Origin: Ruegeria sediminis
GTDB taxonomy: Bacteria > Pseudomonadota > Alphaproteobacteria > Rhodobacterales > Rhodobacteraceae
Direction of reading: 5' to 3'
Length of the DNA: 64,000 bases
Assembly (NCBI RefSeq): GCF_005938215.1
Contig: NZ_VCPD01000001.1
Span: forward strand, 434,001-498,000
Positions 9,545 to 18,253 of the stretch are shown in pieces. Positions within the stretch are counted from its first letter, which is position 1. Each line of letters begins with the position of its first letter. The notes beneath the pieces were generated by a model. That model saw nothing but the letters and a program-made list of their open reading frames with translations. It was not told where the DNA came from and searched no databases. A program made the translations under genes and the position numbers.

Positions 9545-10696
9545 ATGGAAACCGATTTCACGATCGACCTGCCGCCCGGCGCAACGCTGGTCGGTCGCGC
9601 CTGGCGGCCCGACTGCGACGGCCCGTCGCTGATCGCCGTGCGCGACGGCGCGGTGTTCGACATCTCGGTGCCCGGCACCGCGACGATGCGGGATCTGCTG
9701 GAGGCCGAGGATCCGGCGGCCCTCGTGCGAGATGCCGACGGAGATATGCTGGGATCGGTCGAGGAACTGGCGGCAGGTGCCAAGGCGGAAACCGGACTGC
9801 GGCTGCTGGCGCCAAACGACCTGCAGGCGGTGAAGGCCTGCGGCGTCACCTTTGCCCGCTCGATGGTGGAGAGAGTGATCGAAGAGCGCGCGGCCGGCGA
9901 TCCCGCCAGGGCTGAGGCGATCCGCAAGGAGGTGGGCGCGCTGATCGGCGACAGCCTGCGCAATCTGGTCGCCGGCTCTGACAAGGCGATGCAGGTCAAG
10001 TCGGCGCTGGTCGAGGCCGGCCTCTGGTCGCAATACCTCGAGGTGGGGATCGGCCCGGATGCCGAGGTGTTTTCCAAGGCCCAACCGATGTCCAGCGTCG
10101 GCTGGGGCGCCCGGGTCGGGCTGCATCCGGTTTCCGCCTGGAACAACCCCGAGCCCGAGGTGGTTCTGGCCTGCGACAGCCGCGGCCGCGTGAAGGGCGC
10201 GACCTTGGGCAACGATGTCAACCTGCGCGATGTCGAAGGGCGGTCGGCTCTGCTGCTCGGCAAGGCCAAGGACAACAACGCCTCGGCTGCCATCGGCCCG
10301 TTCATCCGGCTGCTCGACGCCGGTTTCGGCATCGACGACGTACGCGACGCCGAACTGCAACTGACAGTCGAAGGCAAGGACGGTTATCGGCTCGAGGGGC
10401 ACAGTTCCATGTCCGAGATCAGCCGCGATCCGCTGGACCTCGTCGCGCAGACCTGCGGGCCGCATCATCAGTATCCGGACGGCTTCATGTTGTATCTCGG
10501 CACGCTGTTCGCGCCGACCCAGGACCGCGACGTGCCCGGCGAGGGCTTTACCCACAAGGTCGGCGACGTGGTCACGATCCGGTCCGAGAAATTCGGCGCG
10601 CTCGTGAACACCGTAGACCTTTCCACCAACTGCCCGCCCTGGACCTTCGGAACCGGCGCGCTGATGCGCAACCTGGCCGGACGCGGGCTGATCTGA
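9545..10696 (+). CDS. Fumarylacetoacetate hydrolase-family dehydratase (XylX-like, 2-keto-3-deoxypentonate dehydratase)
   Basis: A 383-residue FAH-superfamily protein. Its length and its place next to an IlvD/Edd dehydratase and an aldehyde dehydrogenase match XylX, the enzyme that dehydrates 2-keto-3-deoxy-pentonate to 2-oxoglutarate semialdehyde. The conserved metal-binding acidic cluster is visible in NNPEPEVVLACDSRG, and the region TLGNDVNLRDVEGRSALLLGKAKDN is characteristic of this branch, as is GHSSMSEISRDP. The ATG at 9545 is preceded by GAAAGGA. It follows the gntR gene by 23 bases and precedes the aldehyde dehydrogenase by 21. A role in a Weimberg-type pathway is inferred from context plus family; other acid-sugar intermediates are possible. 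Confidence 0.8.
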   Translation: METDFTIDLPPGATLVGRAWRPDCDGPSLIAVRDGAVFDISVPGTATMRDLLEAEDPAALVRDADGDMLGSVEELAAGAKAETGLRLLAPNDLQAVKACGVTFARSMVERVIEERAAGDPARAEAIRKEVGALIGDSLRNLVAGSDKAMQVKSALVEAGLWSQYLEVGIGPDAEVFSKAQPMSSVGWGARVGLHPVSAWNNPEPEVVLACDSRGRVKGATLGNDVNLRDVEGRSALLLGKAKDNNASAAIGPFIRLLDAGFGIDDVRDAELQLTVEGKDGYRLEGHSSMSEISRDPLDLVAQTCGPHHQYPDGFMLYLGTLFAPTQDRDVPGEGFTHKVGDVVTIRSEKFGALVNTVDLSTNCPPWTFGTGALMRNLAGRGLI

Positions 10697-10717
10697 AACA
10701 AATAGGGAAACGAACAC

Positions 10718-12154
10718 ATGAGCCTTCATCAGAATTTCATCGCCGGCCAATGGGTGGGCGGTGAGGCGATCGACAACATCAACCCCTCGAACACGAATGA
10801 CGTGGTGGGACAGTACGCCCGTGCCACCGCCGAGGACGCGAAAAACGCCATCGCTGCGGCAAAGGCGGCCTTTCCCGCCTGGTCGCGCTCGGGACCGGCG
10901 CAGCGCCATGCCGTGCTGCGCAAGGCCGCTGACGAAATCACCGCCCGCAAGGAAGAACTGGGACGCCTGCTGTCGCGCGAAGAGGGCAAGACGCTGGCCG
11001 AAGGGATCGGTGAAGCGACCCGCGCCGCCCAGATCTTCGACTTCTTCGCCGGCGAGGCGCTGCGGCTGACGGGTGAGATCCTGCCATCGGTCCGGCCCGG
11101 CGTCGGCGTCGAGATCACGCGCGAAGCGGTCGGTGTCGTCGGGCTGATCACGCCCTGGAACTTCCCCATCGCAATTCCGGCCTGGAAAATGGCGCCCGCG
11201 CTTTGCTATGGCAACACGGTCGTCATCAAACCCGCCGACCTGACGCCGGCCTGCACCTGGGCCCTCGTGGACATTCTGCACCGCGCGGGCCTTCCGGACG
11301 GCGTTCTCAACCTGGTCATGGGCAAGGGTTCGGTGGTCGGGCAGACCATCCTCGACAGCCCCGACGTGGACGCGGTCAGCTTTACCGGATCCGTCGGCAC
11401 CGGCAGCCGCGTCGCCGAAGCCTCGGTCCGTCACCGGCGCAAGTTCCAACTCGAGATGGGCGGCAAGAACCCGTTGGTCGTGCTCGACGATGCCGACATC
11501 GACGTGGCGGTGGATTGTGCCGTCAACGGCGCGTTCTTCTCGACCGGTCAACGCTGCACGGCCTCGTCGCGGCTGATCGTGACCAATGGCATCCATGACA
11601 AGTTCGTCAAGGCGATGATCGACCGGCTCGGCAAGCTGACCATAGACGATGCGCTCAAGGACGGGACGCATATCGGCCCGGTGGTGGACCAGTCGCAGCT
11701 GGATCAGGACGTCGACTACATCGCCATCGGCAAGGACGAAGGCGCGACGCTGGCTTTCGGCGGCGAACGTCTGAACCGTGAGTCACCCGGCTTCTACCTG
11801 CAGCCCGCCCTGTTTACCGAAACGACGAACGCCATGCGGATCAACCGCGAGGAGGTCTTCGGCCCCGTCGCCGGCGTCATCCGCGTCAAGGATTACGACG
11901 AGGCGCTGGCGGTTGCGAACGACACCGATTTCGGCCTGTCGGCGGGTATCTGCACACAAAGCCTGAAATACGCCACCGACTTCAAGCGCAACAGCGAGGC
12001 CGGCATGGTGATGGTTAACCTGCCGACTGCAGGTGTGGATTTCCACGTGCCGTTCGGTGGGCGCAAGGGTTCGAGCTATGGCTCGCGCGAGCAGGGCCGC
12101 TATGCGGCCGAGTTCTACACCACCGTCAAAACCGCGTATCAGTCAGCTGGCTGA
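10718..12154 (+). CDS. NAD(P)-dependent aldehyde dehydrogenase, likely 2-oxoglutarate semialdehyde dehydrogenase
   Basis: A 478-residue aldehyde dehydrogenase. The oxyanion/cofactor motif TPWNFPIAIP is at about 145-154, the general base E246 in LEMGGKN, and the catalytic nucleophile C280 in GQRCTASSR. The sequence SFTGSVGTG is the usual nucleotide loop. In a cluster with a pentonate dehydratase and a XylX-like protein, the expected reaction is oxidation of 2-oxoglutarate semialdehyde to 2-oxoglutarate, which enters the TCA cycle. It ends 7 bases before a strong hairpin shared with the convergent minus-strand operon. The family is certain; the semialdehyde substrate is inferred from neighbours. 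Confidence 0.88.
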   Translation: MSLHQNFIAGQWVGGEAIDNINPSNTNDVVGQYARATAEDAKNAIAAAKAAFPAWSRSGPAQRHAVLRKAADEITARKEELGRLLSREEGKTLAEGIGEATRAAQIFDFFAGEALRLTGEILPSVRPGVGVEITREAVGVVGLITPWNFPIAIPAWKMAPALCYGNTVVIKPADLTPACTWALVDILHRAGLPDGVLNLVMGKGSVVGQTILDSPDVDAVSFTGSVGTGSRVAEASVRHRRKFQLEMGGKNPLVVLDDADIDVAVDCAVNGAFFSTGQRCTASSRLIVTNGIHDKFVKAMIDRLGKLTIDDALKDGTHIGPVVDQSQLDQDVDYIAIGKDEGATLAFGGERLNRESPGFYLQPALFTETTNAMRINREEVFGPVAGVIRVKDYDEALAVANDTDFGLSAGICTQSLKYATDFKRNSEAGMVMVNLPTAGVDFHVPFGGRKGSSYGSREQGRYAAEFYTTVKTAYQSAG

Positions 12155-12161
12155 AACGAAG

Positions 12162-12183
12162 GGGCGCCCGATACCGGGCGCCC
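12162..12183. terminator. Bidirectional hairpin between convergent operons
   Basis: A perfect 9-bp stem GGGCGCCCG / CGGGCGCCC with an ATAC loop sits in the 33 bases between the aldehyde dehydrogenase stop and the stop of the minus-strand dehydrogenase. It lacks a long T-run on either side, so it is a weak intrinsic terminator at best, but its position between converging genes supports that role. Confidence 0.6.
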
Positions 12184-12187
12184 ACTT

Positions 12188-13060
12188 CTACCCGGCATTC
12201 AGCCGTTCGATCTCGAGGATCAGCGCGCTGTGGTCAGGGTCGCCTTCGTGTTCGGCGAGGCCCTGGAACAACGTCGTCGCCTGCGTCAGCAAGGGGGATG
12301 TGAAACTCAACCCTTCGGCAGTGGCCAAGGCGTTTTCCAGGTCCTTGATCTGCGTCGCGGTCCTGCCCTTGGTTTCAAAATCGCGCTCGACCATCCGCTG
12401 ACCGTGCAGGTCCAGAACCCGGCTTTCCGCGAAACCGCCGCGCAGCGCCTCGCGCACCCGTGCCGGATCGGCGCCGAACCGGGCCGCCAGCGCCAGCGCC
12501 TCGGCCACGGCGCCGATGGTTATGCCGACGATCATCTGGTTGGCAAGCTTTGCCACCTGCCCCGACCCGACCGGCCCGACATGGACCGGGTTCCCCATTT
12601 CGCGAAGCACCGGCTCCGCCCGCACGAACGCGGCCTCGTCGCCCCCGCACATGATGGCGAGCGAGGCGGCCTCGGCCCCGACCGTGCCGCCCGAGACCGG
12701 CGCATCCAGATAGGCCGCCCCAACCTCGACCAGCCGCGCCGCATGGTCCCGCGCCTCTGACGGGCGGATGGAGCTCATGTCGATCACCAACGCATCCGGC
12801 GAAATCCCATGGCGCACGCCGGCTTCGCCAAACAGCACCTTTTCGACGATGGGCCCGTTTTCCAGCATCGTGATGATGACTTCCGCACCTTGGGCCGCAG
12901 CTTGTGGCGTGTCGGCCACCGCCGCGCCGCCCAACGCCTCGGCCTTGGCCCGCGTGCGGTTCCAGGCGGTGACCGGATAGCCCGCAGCGACGAGGTGGCG
13001 GGCCATGGGCAGGCCCATGAGGCCGATGCCGAGGAAGGCGATGCGGGGCTTGTTCGTCAT
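12188..13060 (-). CDS. Beta-hydroxyacid dehydrogenase (2-hydroxy-3-oxopropionate reductase-like)
   Basis: A 290-residue HIBADH-family protein with the cofactor motif FLGIGLMGLPMARHL at residues 9-23, substrate loop DAPVSGGTVGAE at 119-130 and catalytic K171 in GSGQVAKLANQ. It is closer to tartronate-semialdehyde reductase (GarR/GlxR) in its motifs than the paralogue at 5963-6868, which has PVTGGPP. It is the last gene of the minus-strand operon pdxA2-like, dctP, dctQ, dctM, gguC, so it probably acts on a short hydroxy acid or semialdehyde produced from the imported substrate. The start ATG at 13060 is preceded by GGAGGTC. Exact substrate is not determinable. Confidence 0.85.
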   Translation of the reverse strand: MTNKPRIAFLGIGLMGLPMARHLVAAGYPVTAWNRTRAKAEALGGAAVADTPQAAAQGAEVIITMLENGPIVEKVLFGEAGVRHGISPDALVIDMSSIRPSEARDHAARLVEVGAAYLDAPVSGGTVGAEAASLAIMCGGDEAAFVRAEPVLREMGNPVHVGPVGSGQVAKLANQMIVGITIGAVAEALALAARFGADPARVREALRGGFAESRVLDLHGQRMVERDFETKGRTATQIKDLENALATAEGLSFTSPLLTQATTLFQGLAEHEGDPDHSALILEIERLNAG

Positions 13061-13133
13061 GAAGACCTCCGTTCGGGCGCAACGATTACCGTCGAACTAC
13101 GTGCCGGTACTTCCCGGCCAGGTGACAGGTGAT

Positions 13134-14120
13134 TCAAAGCGGTCTCACCACCGCCAGCCCGGTATCGGCAGCGCGTATCAACGGGTTGCGCAAGGCCCGG
13201 CCAAAGCCCGGCGCGGCGATCTCGAACACGTCGCCGGGGCGCGTTTCGACGCCGTCGGCGAAGCTCAGCGTGGCGGTGCCGAAGAAATGCACGTGAATGT
13301 CCCCCGGCTGGCGGTGTTGGGGATATTTGAAATGATGATGCTCAAGATTGGCGATGCTGTGGGACATATGCGTTTCGCCGGACAGAAAGGGCTTCTGCCA
13401 GATCACCGCACCGTCGCGGAGGATGCGCGAGGTTCCCTCGACCCGTTCGGGCAACGAACCAAGCATCAGTTCCGGCCCGATGGAACAGGCGCGCAGCTTG
13501 GAATGGGCCAGGAGCAGGTAGTTCCGCCGCTCGGTCACATGGTCGGAAAATTCGTTGCCCAGCGCAAAGCCAAGCCGCAGCGGCGTGCCGTCATCGCCGA
13601 TAAGATAGACGCCGGCGATTTCCGGTTCCTCGCCGCCATCCTCGGCAAAGGCCGGCATTTCGAGCGGCGAACCGGGCCCAACAAGGATCGACCCGTCGCC
13701 CTTGTAGAACCATTCCGGCTGAACCCCGGCCCGCCCGGCTTCGGGCTTGCCGCCGGCGACCCCGTCACGGAACATCCGCATGGAGTCGGTCACGTCGCCC
13801 TGCCCGCTGTCGGTGTGCATCGCGTCGCGGGTATCGGCGCTGCCCAGATGGGTCAGGCCGGTCCCCGTGATCCGGATGCGGGCGGGTTCGGCATGGCCGA
13901 CCGGCGGCAGAAGCCGCCCCTCGGCCTCGACCTTGGCGTAATCTTCGGACTTGTCACCGAGGCGGGCTTGCGCCGCCTCTGCAAGGGGCGTCCCCTCCCT
14001 CAGCGCCAGCCGCGCCAGTTCGGCGACTTCGCCGATCCCCGCCAGCGGACGCAGGGTTTCACCCTGCACGCCTGCGATGACCGGGTTTCCTTTAACGTCT
14101 CGATACCGCACAAGGTTCAT
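13134..14120 (-). CDS. GguC/AraD1-family protein (FAH superfamily)
   Basis: A 328-residue protein of the GguC/AraD1 group, a distant branch of the fumarylacetoacetate-hydrolase fold found beside sugar or sugar-acid uptake genes in alphaproteobacteria. It begins MNLVRYRDVKGNPVIAG, and conserved stretches include EPEIAGVYLIGDDG, LGNEFSDHVTER and HFFGTATLSFADGVETRPGD. Members are predicted to handle 2-keto-3-deoxy acids, with an acidic metal site like other FAH proteins. The gene starts 10 bases after the TRAP permease stop, so it is translated from the same mRNA. This is a second FAH-fold enzyme in the regulon besides the XylX-like protein; whether they act in series or on different acids is open. 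Confidence 0.75.
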   Translation of the reverse strand: MNLVRYRDVKGNPVIAGVQGETLRPLAGIGEVAELARLALREGTPLAEAAQARLGDKSEDYAKVEAEGRLLPPVGHAEPARIRITGTGLTHLGSADTRDAMHTDSGQGDVTDSMRMFRDGVAGGKPEAGRAGVQPEWFYKGDGSILVGPGSPLEMPAFAEDGGEEPEIAGVYLIGDDGTPLRLGFALGNEFSDHVTERRNYLLLAHSKLRACSIGPELMLGSLPERVEGTSRILRDGAVIWQKPFLSGETHMSHSIANLEHHHFKYPQHRQPGDIHVHFFGTATLSFADGVETRPGDVFEIAAPGFGRALRNPLIRAADTGLAVVRPL

Positions 14121-14130
14121 GCGTCAATCC

Positions 14131-15417
14131 TCACGGACCATAGAACACGCCGACAAGCCACAGCGGGAAGGCCGGCACGTAGGTGACGAGCAGCAGCACC
14201 GCAACCAGAACACCGATGAACGGCAGGTTGGTCTTGGTGGTGCCCCAGACATCGGTCTTGGCGATGGAGCAGGCGGTGACCAGTACGCTTGCAACCGGCG
14301 GAGTCTGCTGACCCAGCGCGATGTTCAGCGTCAGCAGAATGCCGAACTGGATCGGGTCGATGCCGATCTGGTTGACCAGCGGCATGAAGATCGGAACGGT
14401 CAGGATGATCGCCGCCGCGCCGTGCAGGACCATGCCGACGAACAGCAGGAAGACGTTGATGATCATCAGCACCGCCAGCTTGTTGGTGGTGATCGTCGTG
14501 ATGCCCTGTGCCAGTCGCTGCGGCAGTTCGGTCTCGGTCAGGTAAAGCCCCAGGACCGCCGACGTCGCGACCAGAAGCATCACGGTCGAAGTCTGAAGGA
14601 CGCCATCGACCAGCGCGTGATACAGGCGTTTCAGGTCCAGTTCCCGGTAAATGAACAGACCGATGACCAGCGCGGCGAGGACCGCAAGCGCCGCACCTTC
14701 GGTCGCGGTGACGATGCCGCCGAAGATGCCGCCGAGGATGATGACCGGCAAAACCAGCGCCCAGGATGCGTCCTTGGTGGTCTGCCACAGCCGGCAGAGG
14801 CTGAAACTGTCCTCGCGCGGCAGATCGTAGCGCGCCGCGAAATAGTAGCTGAGGGACATCAACAGGAACCCGCCAACGATCCCGGGCACGATGCCCGCAA
14901 CGAACAGCTTGACGATCGAGGTGTCAGACAGCGCGCCGTAGAGGATCATCGGGATCGAGGGCGGAATGATGATGGCGAGCGATGCCGAGGATGAGGTGAT
15001 CGCTGCGGCGAAGCGGGGCGTGTAGCCCTTTTTCTTCATCGCCGGGATCAGCACGGAACCTGTCGCCGCCACGTCCGCCACCGCCGAGCCCGAGATTTCG
15101 GCAAAGAACATCGACACGCCGACATTGACCATGGCAAGCCCGCCCCGCACGAATCCGATCAGCGCGGAAACGAACGCGATCAACCGGGCCGATATGCCGC
15201 CGGTATTCATAAGCGCGCCCGCAAGGATGAAGAGCGGGATCGCGATCAGCGGAAAGCTGGTGGCCCCGTCATAGATCGACAGCGCCGCATTGAGAAAACC
15301 CAGATGCCCGTTCAGCAGCCACACTCCGATCAGCGCGCTGGCGAGAATGGACAGCGCGATCGGCAAACCGATGGCGATCATCAGGAACATCGACAGGAGG
15401 ATCATCGCCTCGGTCAT
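14131..15417 (-). CDS. dctM: TRAP transporter large permease (DctM type)
   Basis: A 428-residue inner-membrane protein with about a dozen hydrophobic segments, including a typical DctM start (ILLSMFLMIAIGLPIALSI) and the conserved patch EISGSAVADVAATGSVLIPAM. It forms the Na+-coupled translocation channel of a TRAP transporter with the small permease, and accepts substrate from the periplasmic DctP protein. Its start overlaps the stop of dctQ by four bases. The substrate is expected to be an organic acid, and the surrounding dehydratases point to a sugar acid. Confidence 0.93.
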   Translation of the reverse strand: MTEAMILLSMFLMIAIGLPIALSILASALIGVWLLNGHLGFLNAALSIYDGATSFPLIAIPLFILAGALMNTGGISARLIAFVSALIGFVRGGLAMVNVGVSMFFAEISGSAVADVAATGSVLIPAMKKKGYTPRFAAAITSSSASLAIIIPPSIPMILYGALSDTSIVKLFVAGIVPGIVGGFLLMSLSYYFAARYDLPREDSFSLCRLWQTTKDASWALVLPVIILGGIFGGIVTATEGAALAVLAALVIGLFIYRELDLKRLYHALVDGVLQTSTVMLLVATSAVLGLYLTETELPQRLAQGITTITTNKLAVLMIINVFLLFVGMVLHGAAAIILTVPIFMPLVNQIGIDPIQFGILLTLNIALGQQTPPVASVLVTACSIAKTDVWGTTKTNLPFIGVLVAVLLLVTYVPAFPLWLVGVFYGP

Positions 15418-15971
15418 TTGCGTGCTTCCTTCAAACTGGCAAGTTCCTCTTCCGCGCGGGCGATTTCATGTTCGATTTCACGCGTTTCCGGGTCCACGCC
15501 TTCGTGCACTTCGCGGAGGCGGCTGGTGAGCGTCAGCAACCGGCCCAGCAGCATCAGCGCGGCGCTGACCGGCAGGATGCCCTGTACAACGCTGCGCGGC
15601 ACGAACCGCAAGGTCGTCATCGTCTCGTTGCCGAAGATTTCCAGGATGGCCCAGCCCGCCCAGGTCATGATGGCGCAGACCGTGATGAAGATCGCCTCGC
15701 CGATCCAGAACAGCGCCAGCCGGCCGGGAAGCGGTAATCCGAACAGCAGCCCGTTGAAGCCGAGATGCGCGTTGCGCAGCACCGCGAGGGCCGCGCCGGT
15801 GAAAGTGATCCAGGCCAGCAGCACCGCTGCCACCTCGTCATACCAGATCAGCGAGTTGCCGGAATAGCGGAAGGCGACGCCCATCAGGACGACGATGGAA
15901 AGGATCACGATCATCGCGATCGTCGCGACCTGTAGCACGAGGTCAAGCCAGTGTGTGAGCCGGGTCAGCAT
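15414..15971 (-). CDS. dctQ: TRAP transporter small permease (DctQ type)
   Basis: A 185-residue protein with four predicted transmembrane segments, the first near residues 11-33 (LQVATIAMIVILSIVVLMG), and the family motif VAAVLLAWITFTGAALA followed by LRNAHLG. The C-terminus is charged and rich in Glu (HEIARAEEELASLKEARK), longer than the minimal DctQ. DctQ pairs with DctM in the membrane. Its gene lies 60 bases after dctP and overlaps dctM by four bases, giving the standard P-Q-M order. Confidence 0.9.
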   Translation of the reverse strand: MLTRLTHWLDLVLQVATIAMIVILSIVVLMGVAFRYSGNSLIWYDEVAAVLLAWITFTGAALAVLRNAHLGFNGLLFGLPLPGRLALFWIGEAIFITVCAIMTWAGWAILEIFGNETMTTLRFVPRSVVQGILPVSAALMLLGRLLTLTSRLREVHEGVDPETREIEHEIARAEEELASLKEARK

Positions 15972-16031
15972 TGAGCGTCTCTTGAAAGATATTGAAAGGG
16001 CGGCGCGTGAACCGCGCCGCCCATCAGGTGA

Positions 16032-17018
16032 TCAGGAACCGTCCGCAAGCGACAGCGCCTGGTCGATCATCGCCTGGCCGTTCTCGACCTCGGAAGCGAA
16101 TTTCTCGTAAAGCGGTGCAGATGCGGCCACAAATGCGGCGCGGTCGGTGTCGTTGACTTCCATGCCGCCGGCCTTCAGCTCTTCAAGAAGCGTGCCGTCC
16201 TGCGCCGCGCCCTGCTCGCGCGCCCAGATCGCGACTTCCTGCGCGGTTTCGGCCAGAACGGCCTGCACCTCGGGATCAAGCTTCTCGAAGGTGGCAATGC
16301 CGACGGTCGGATAGGCCGGCGAATAGACGTGGCCGGACATCGACAGGTATTTCTGTACTTCGTTCAGCTTGCCGCCGACGATGTTGGTCAGCGGGTTTTC
16401 CTGCCCGTCGATTACGCCGGTCTGAAGCGCCACGAAGACCTCGGAGAACGACATCGGGGTCGGGTTCGCGCCGTATTCCGAGAACATCGCAACCCGCCAG
16501 GACGAGTTCGGCGTGCGGATCTTCAACCCGTCCAGATCTGCGGGGGTCGTGATCGGCTTGGCGTTGTTGGTGATCTGACGGAACCCGTTTTCCCAGATCG
16601 CCAGTGGCCTGTAGCCCTGCGCCTCGGCAGCCGGAACCAGCACCTCCTTGAACAGCGTCTCGTCGATCCGCGCCAGGTGATCGCGGTCCTTGACCAGGAA
16701 CGGCAGGTCGAAGATGGCGTATTCGGGGGCGATCTCGGGCATCGTGGACGACGGCAGGGTCAGATGCATCGTGCCAAGCTTGACCTTCTGCAGCATGTCC
16801 TTGTCCTTGCCAAGCTGCGAGGAGTCGAACACCTTGACCACGGCCTTGTCGCCGAGTTTCTCGTTGGCGCGGCGGGCGAATTCGCTCGCCGTCTGCTCCT
16901 GCAGCGAGCCGGGCGACGCACTGATGCCGAAGATGATCTCTTCCTGGGCCAAGGCGGCCCCAGATCCCATCGACATCGCCAGCGCGGCGAGCCCGAATGC
17001 GGTGTGTCTGAGTTTCAA
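16032..17018 (-). CDS. dctP: TRAP transporter periplasmic substrate-binding protein (DctP type)
   Basis: A 328-residue exported binding protein. The N-terminus MKLRHTAFGLAALAMS..ALA is a signal peptide, followed by the mature start QEEIIFGISASPGS. Family features are visible around PNSSWRVAMFSEYGANPTPMSF and VFVALQTGVIDGQENPLTN, the substrate-binding signature of the DctP family. The start is a TTG (first base 17018) with GGGAGG seven bases upstream; no ATG or GTG gives a complete signal peptide, and the longer frame upstream runs into the pdxA2-like gene. It delivers substrate to DctQM. The ligand is inferred to be a sugar acid from the neighbouring enzymes. Confidence 0.9.
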   Translation of the reverse strand: MKLRHTAFGLAALAMSMGSGAALAQEEIIFGISASPGSLQEQTASEFARRANEKLGDKAVVKVFDSSQLGKDKDMLQKVKLGTMHLTLPSSTMPEIAPEYAIFDLPFLVKDRDHLARIDETLFKEVLVPAAEAQGYRPLAIWENGFRQITNNAKPITTPADLDGLKIRTPNSSWRVAMFSEYGANPTPMSFSEVFVALQTGVIDGQENPLTNIVGGKLNEVQKYLSMSGHVYSPAYPTVGIATFEKLDPEVQAVLAETAQEVAIWAREQGAAQDGTLLEELKAGGMEVNDTDRAAFVAASAPLYEKFASEVENGQAMIDQALSLADGS

Positions 17019-17082
17019 AGTAAGTCCTCCCTTGCTTTGGTCGTGGCGTTGATCCGCCGTGTCAAAAATCGGTCGTCGGGGG

Positions 17083-18165
17083 TCAGCCCCATTCTGCGTC
17101 GGCCCCCTCCAGTACGCGCTGGAACTGGCCGGGCAAGGCTTGGCGCCGGGTTTCGTCCGGCGCGGTTTCACCGCCCAGCTTGGCCAGCTTCCGGCCAAGC
17201 GCGACGGCATTGAATGTGGCGCCGGTGTCGGCCTTGCCCTTCCCGGCAATGTCGTAGGCCGTTCCGTGCGCCGGAGTGACGATCGGAAACGGGTATCCGG
17301 CGATCAGGGTCACGCCCCGGTCGAAGCCCAGCAGCTTCATCGCGATCTGGCCCTGGTCGTGATACATCGTCATGACCGCGTCGAACTCGCCCCGCACGGC
17401 CCGGACAAAGACCGTGTCGGACGGGATAGGCCCGGTGACGGCCATATTTTCGGCCTGCGCGCGTTCGACGGCCGGCAGCAGGATATCCTCGTCCTCGGTG
17501 CCGAAATTCCGCCCGTCGCCCGCATGGGGGTTCAGCGCCGCGACGCCGATCCTCGGCCGCTCGAACCCGGCGCCCTGCATGATTTCCACGGTCAGCTTGA
17601 GGCTGTTGTAGATGCGGTCGGTGGTCAGCGCGTCGGCCACTTCGCGCAGGGGGATGTGCGAGGTGACGCGCGCGTTCCAGACTTCGTCCAGAACGTTGAA
17701 CTCGCGCCCGCTGCGCTTTGCATTGATCGTCGCGTTGATGAAGCCGATCTCGTCCACGTAGTCGGACTTGGCCAGGCGCATGGCATGTTTGTTAAACGGC
17801 GTGAAGAACACCAGATCCGCAAGACCGGAATGCGCCGTCAGCAAGGCCGCCCGAAAGTTCTGCAACGACGCGCGACCGGCGGCGGCGGTCGACGAGCCGA
17901 TCTCGACCGCGTCCGGGTCGCAGTTCTGCATGTCAACGAGGAATGTGCCCTCAGGCAGATCGCCTGCCAGGGCATCGGGGCTGACCACGGGAATATCGAT
18001 TTCGACTCCCGCATGGCGCGCGCCCATCTCGAGCACCCGCCGGTCGCCGATGACGATCATGTCACCCCGGTTCGCGGTTTTGTCGGCCAACACGCGCGCA
18101 GCCAGTTCCGGGCTGATGCCGCCTGCGTCACCGATGGCAAAGGCAATGCGAGAAGCGTTCTTCAT
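17083..18165 (-). CDS. PdxA-family dehydrogenase (PdxA2-like, acid-sugar 4-phosphate dehydrogenase)
   Basis: A 360-residue member of the 4-hydroxythreonine-4-phosphate dehydrogenase family. Metal-binding histidines are seen in TSHIPLREV, MYHDQGQIAMK and TPAHGTAYD, and the family block ALNPHAGDGRNFGTED is intact. In TRAP/GntR contexts such proteins are usually PdxA2, which oxidatively decarboxylates 4-phospho-threonate or -erythronate, rather than the pyridoxine enzyme. The start ATG at 18165 has GAGGA upstream; another in-frame ATG at 18177 overlaps the operator box. It heads the minus-strand operon with the TRAP genes. No DUF1537 kinase, which normally supplies the phosphorylated substrate for PdxA2, is present in the window. 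Confidence 0.82.
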   Translation of the reverse strand: MKNASRIAFAIGDAGGISPELAARVLADKTANRGDMIVIGDRRVLEMGARHAGVEIDIPVVSPDALAGDLPEGTFLVDMQNCDPDAVEIGSSTAAAGRASLQNFRAALLTAHSGLADLVFFTPFNKHAMRLAKSDYVDEIGFINATINAKRSGREFNVLDEVWNARVTSHIPLREVADALTTDRIYNSLKLTVEIMQGAGFERPRIGVAALNPHAGDGRNFGTEDEDILLPAVERAQAENMAVTGPIPSDTVFVRAVRGEFDAVMTMYHDQGQIAMKLLGFDRGVTLIAGYPFPIVTPAHGTAYDIAGKGKADTGATFNAVALGRKLAKLGGETAPDETRRQALPGQFQRVLEGADAEWG

Positions 18166-18176
18166 GTATATCCTCA

Positions 18177-18193
18177 TTTTGTATACAGAATAC
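18177..18193. promoter_or_regulatory. GntR-type operator box, copy 2
   Basis: TTTTGTATACAGAATAC, identical over 17 bp to the box at 8797-8813 and again placed between a GntR gene and a divergent sugar-acid operon. It lies 12 bp before the pdxA2-like start and about 60 bp before the GntR start, where bound repressor would block transcription in both directions. Confidence 0.65.
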
Positions 18194-18220
18194 ATGAAAA
18201 AAATATCGCGGAGCAAGCCT

Positions 18221-18245
18221 CAATTTTGTAAGCTTGGAAAAATTG
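18221..18245. promoter_or_regulatory. Inverted repeat before the second gntR gene
   Basis: Perfect arms CAATTTT (18221-18227) and AAAATTG (18239-18245) separated by 11 bases, ending 8 bp before the gntR start. The geometry (7-bp arms, 11-bp spacer) matches the repeat at 8767-8791 although the arm sequence differs. AT-rich arms of this length can arise by chance. Confidence 0.3.
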
Positions 18246-18253
18246 GACAACGA

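Noticed and set aside
17083..18165. pdxA of pyridoxine biosynthesis
   Set aside because: The gene sits in a TRAP/GntR sugar-acid operon rather than with ksgA or surA, so PdxA2-like catabolic function is more likely.
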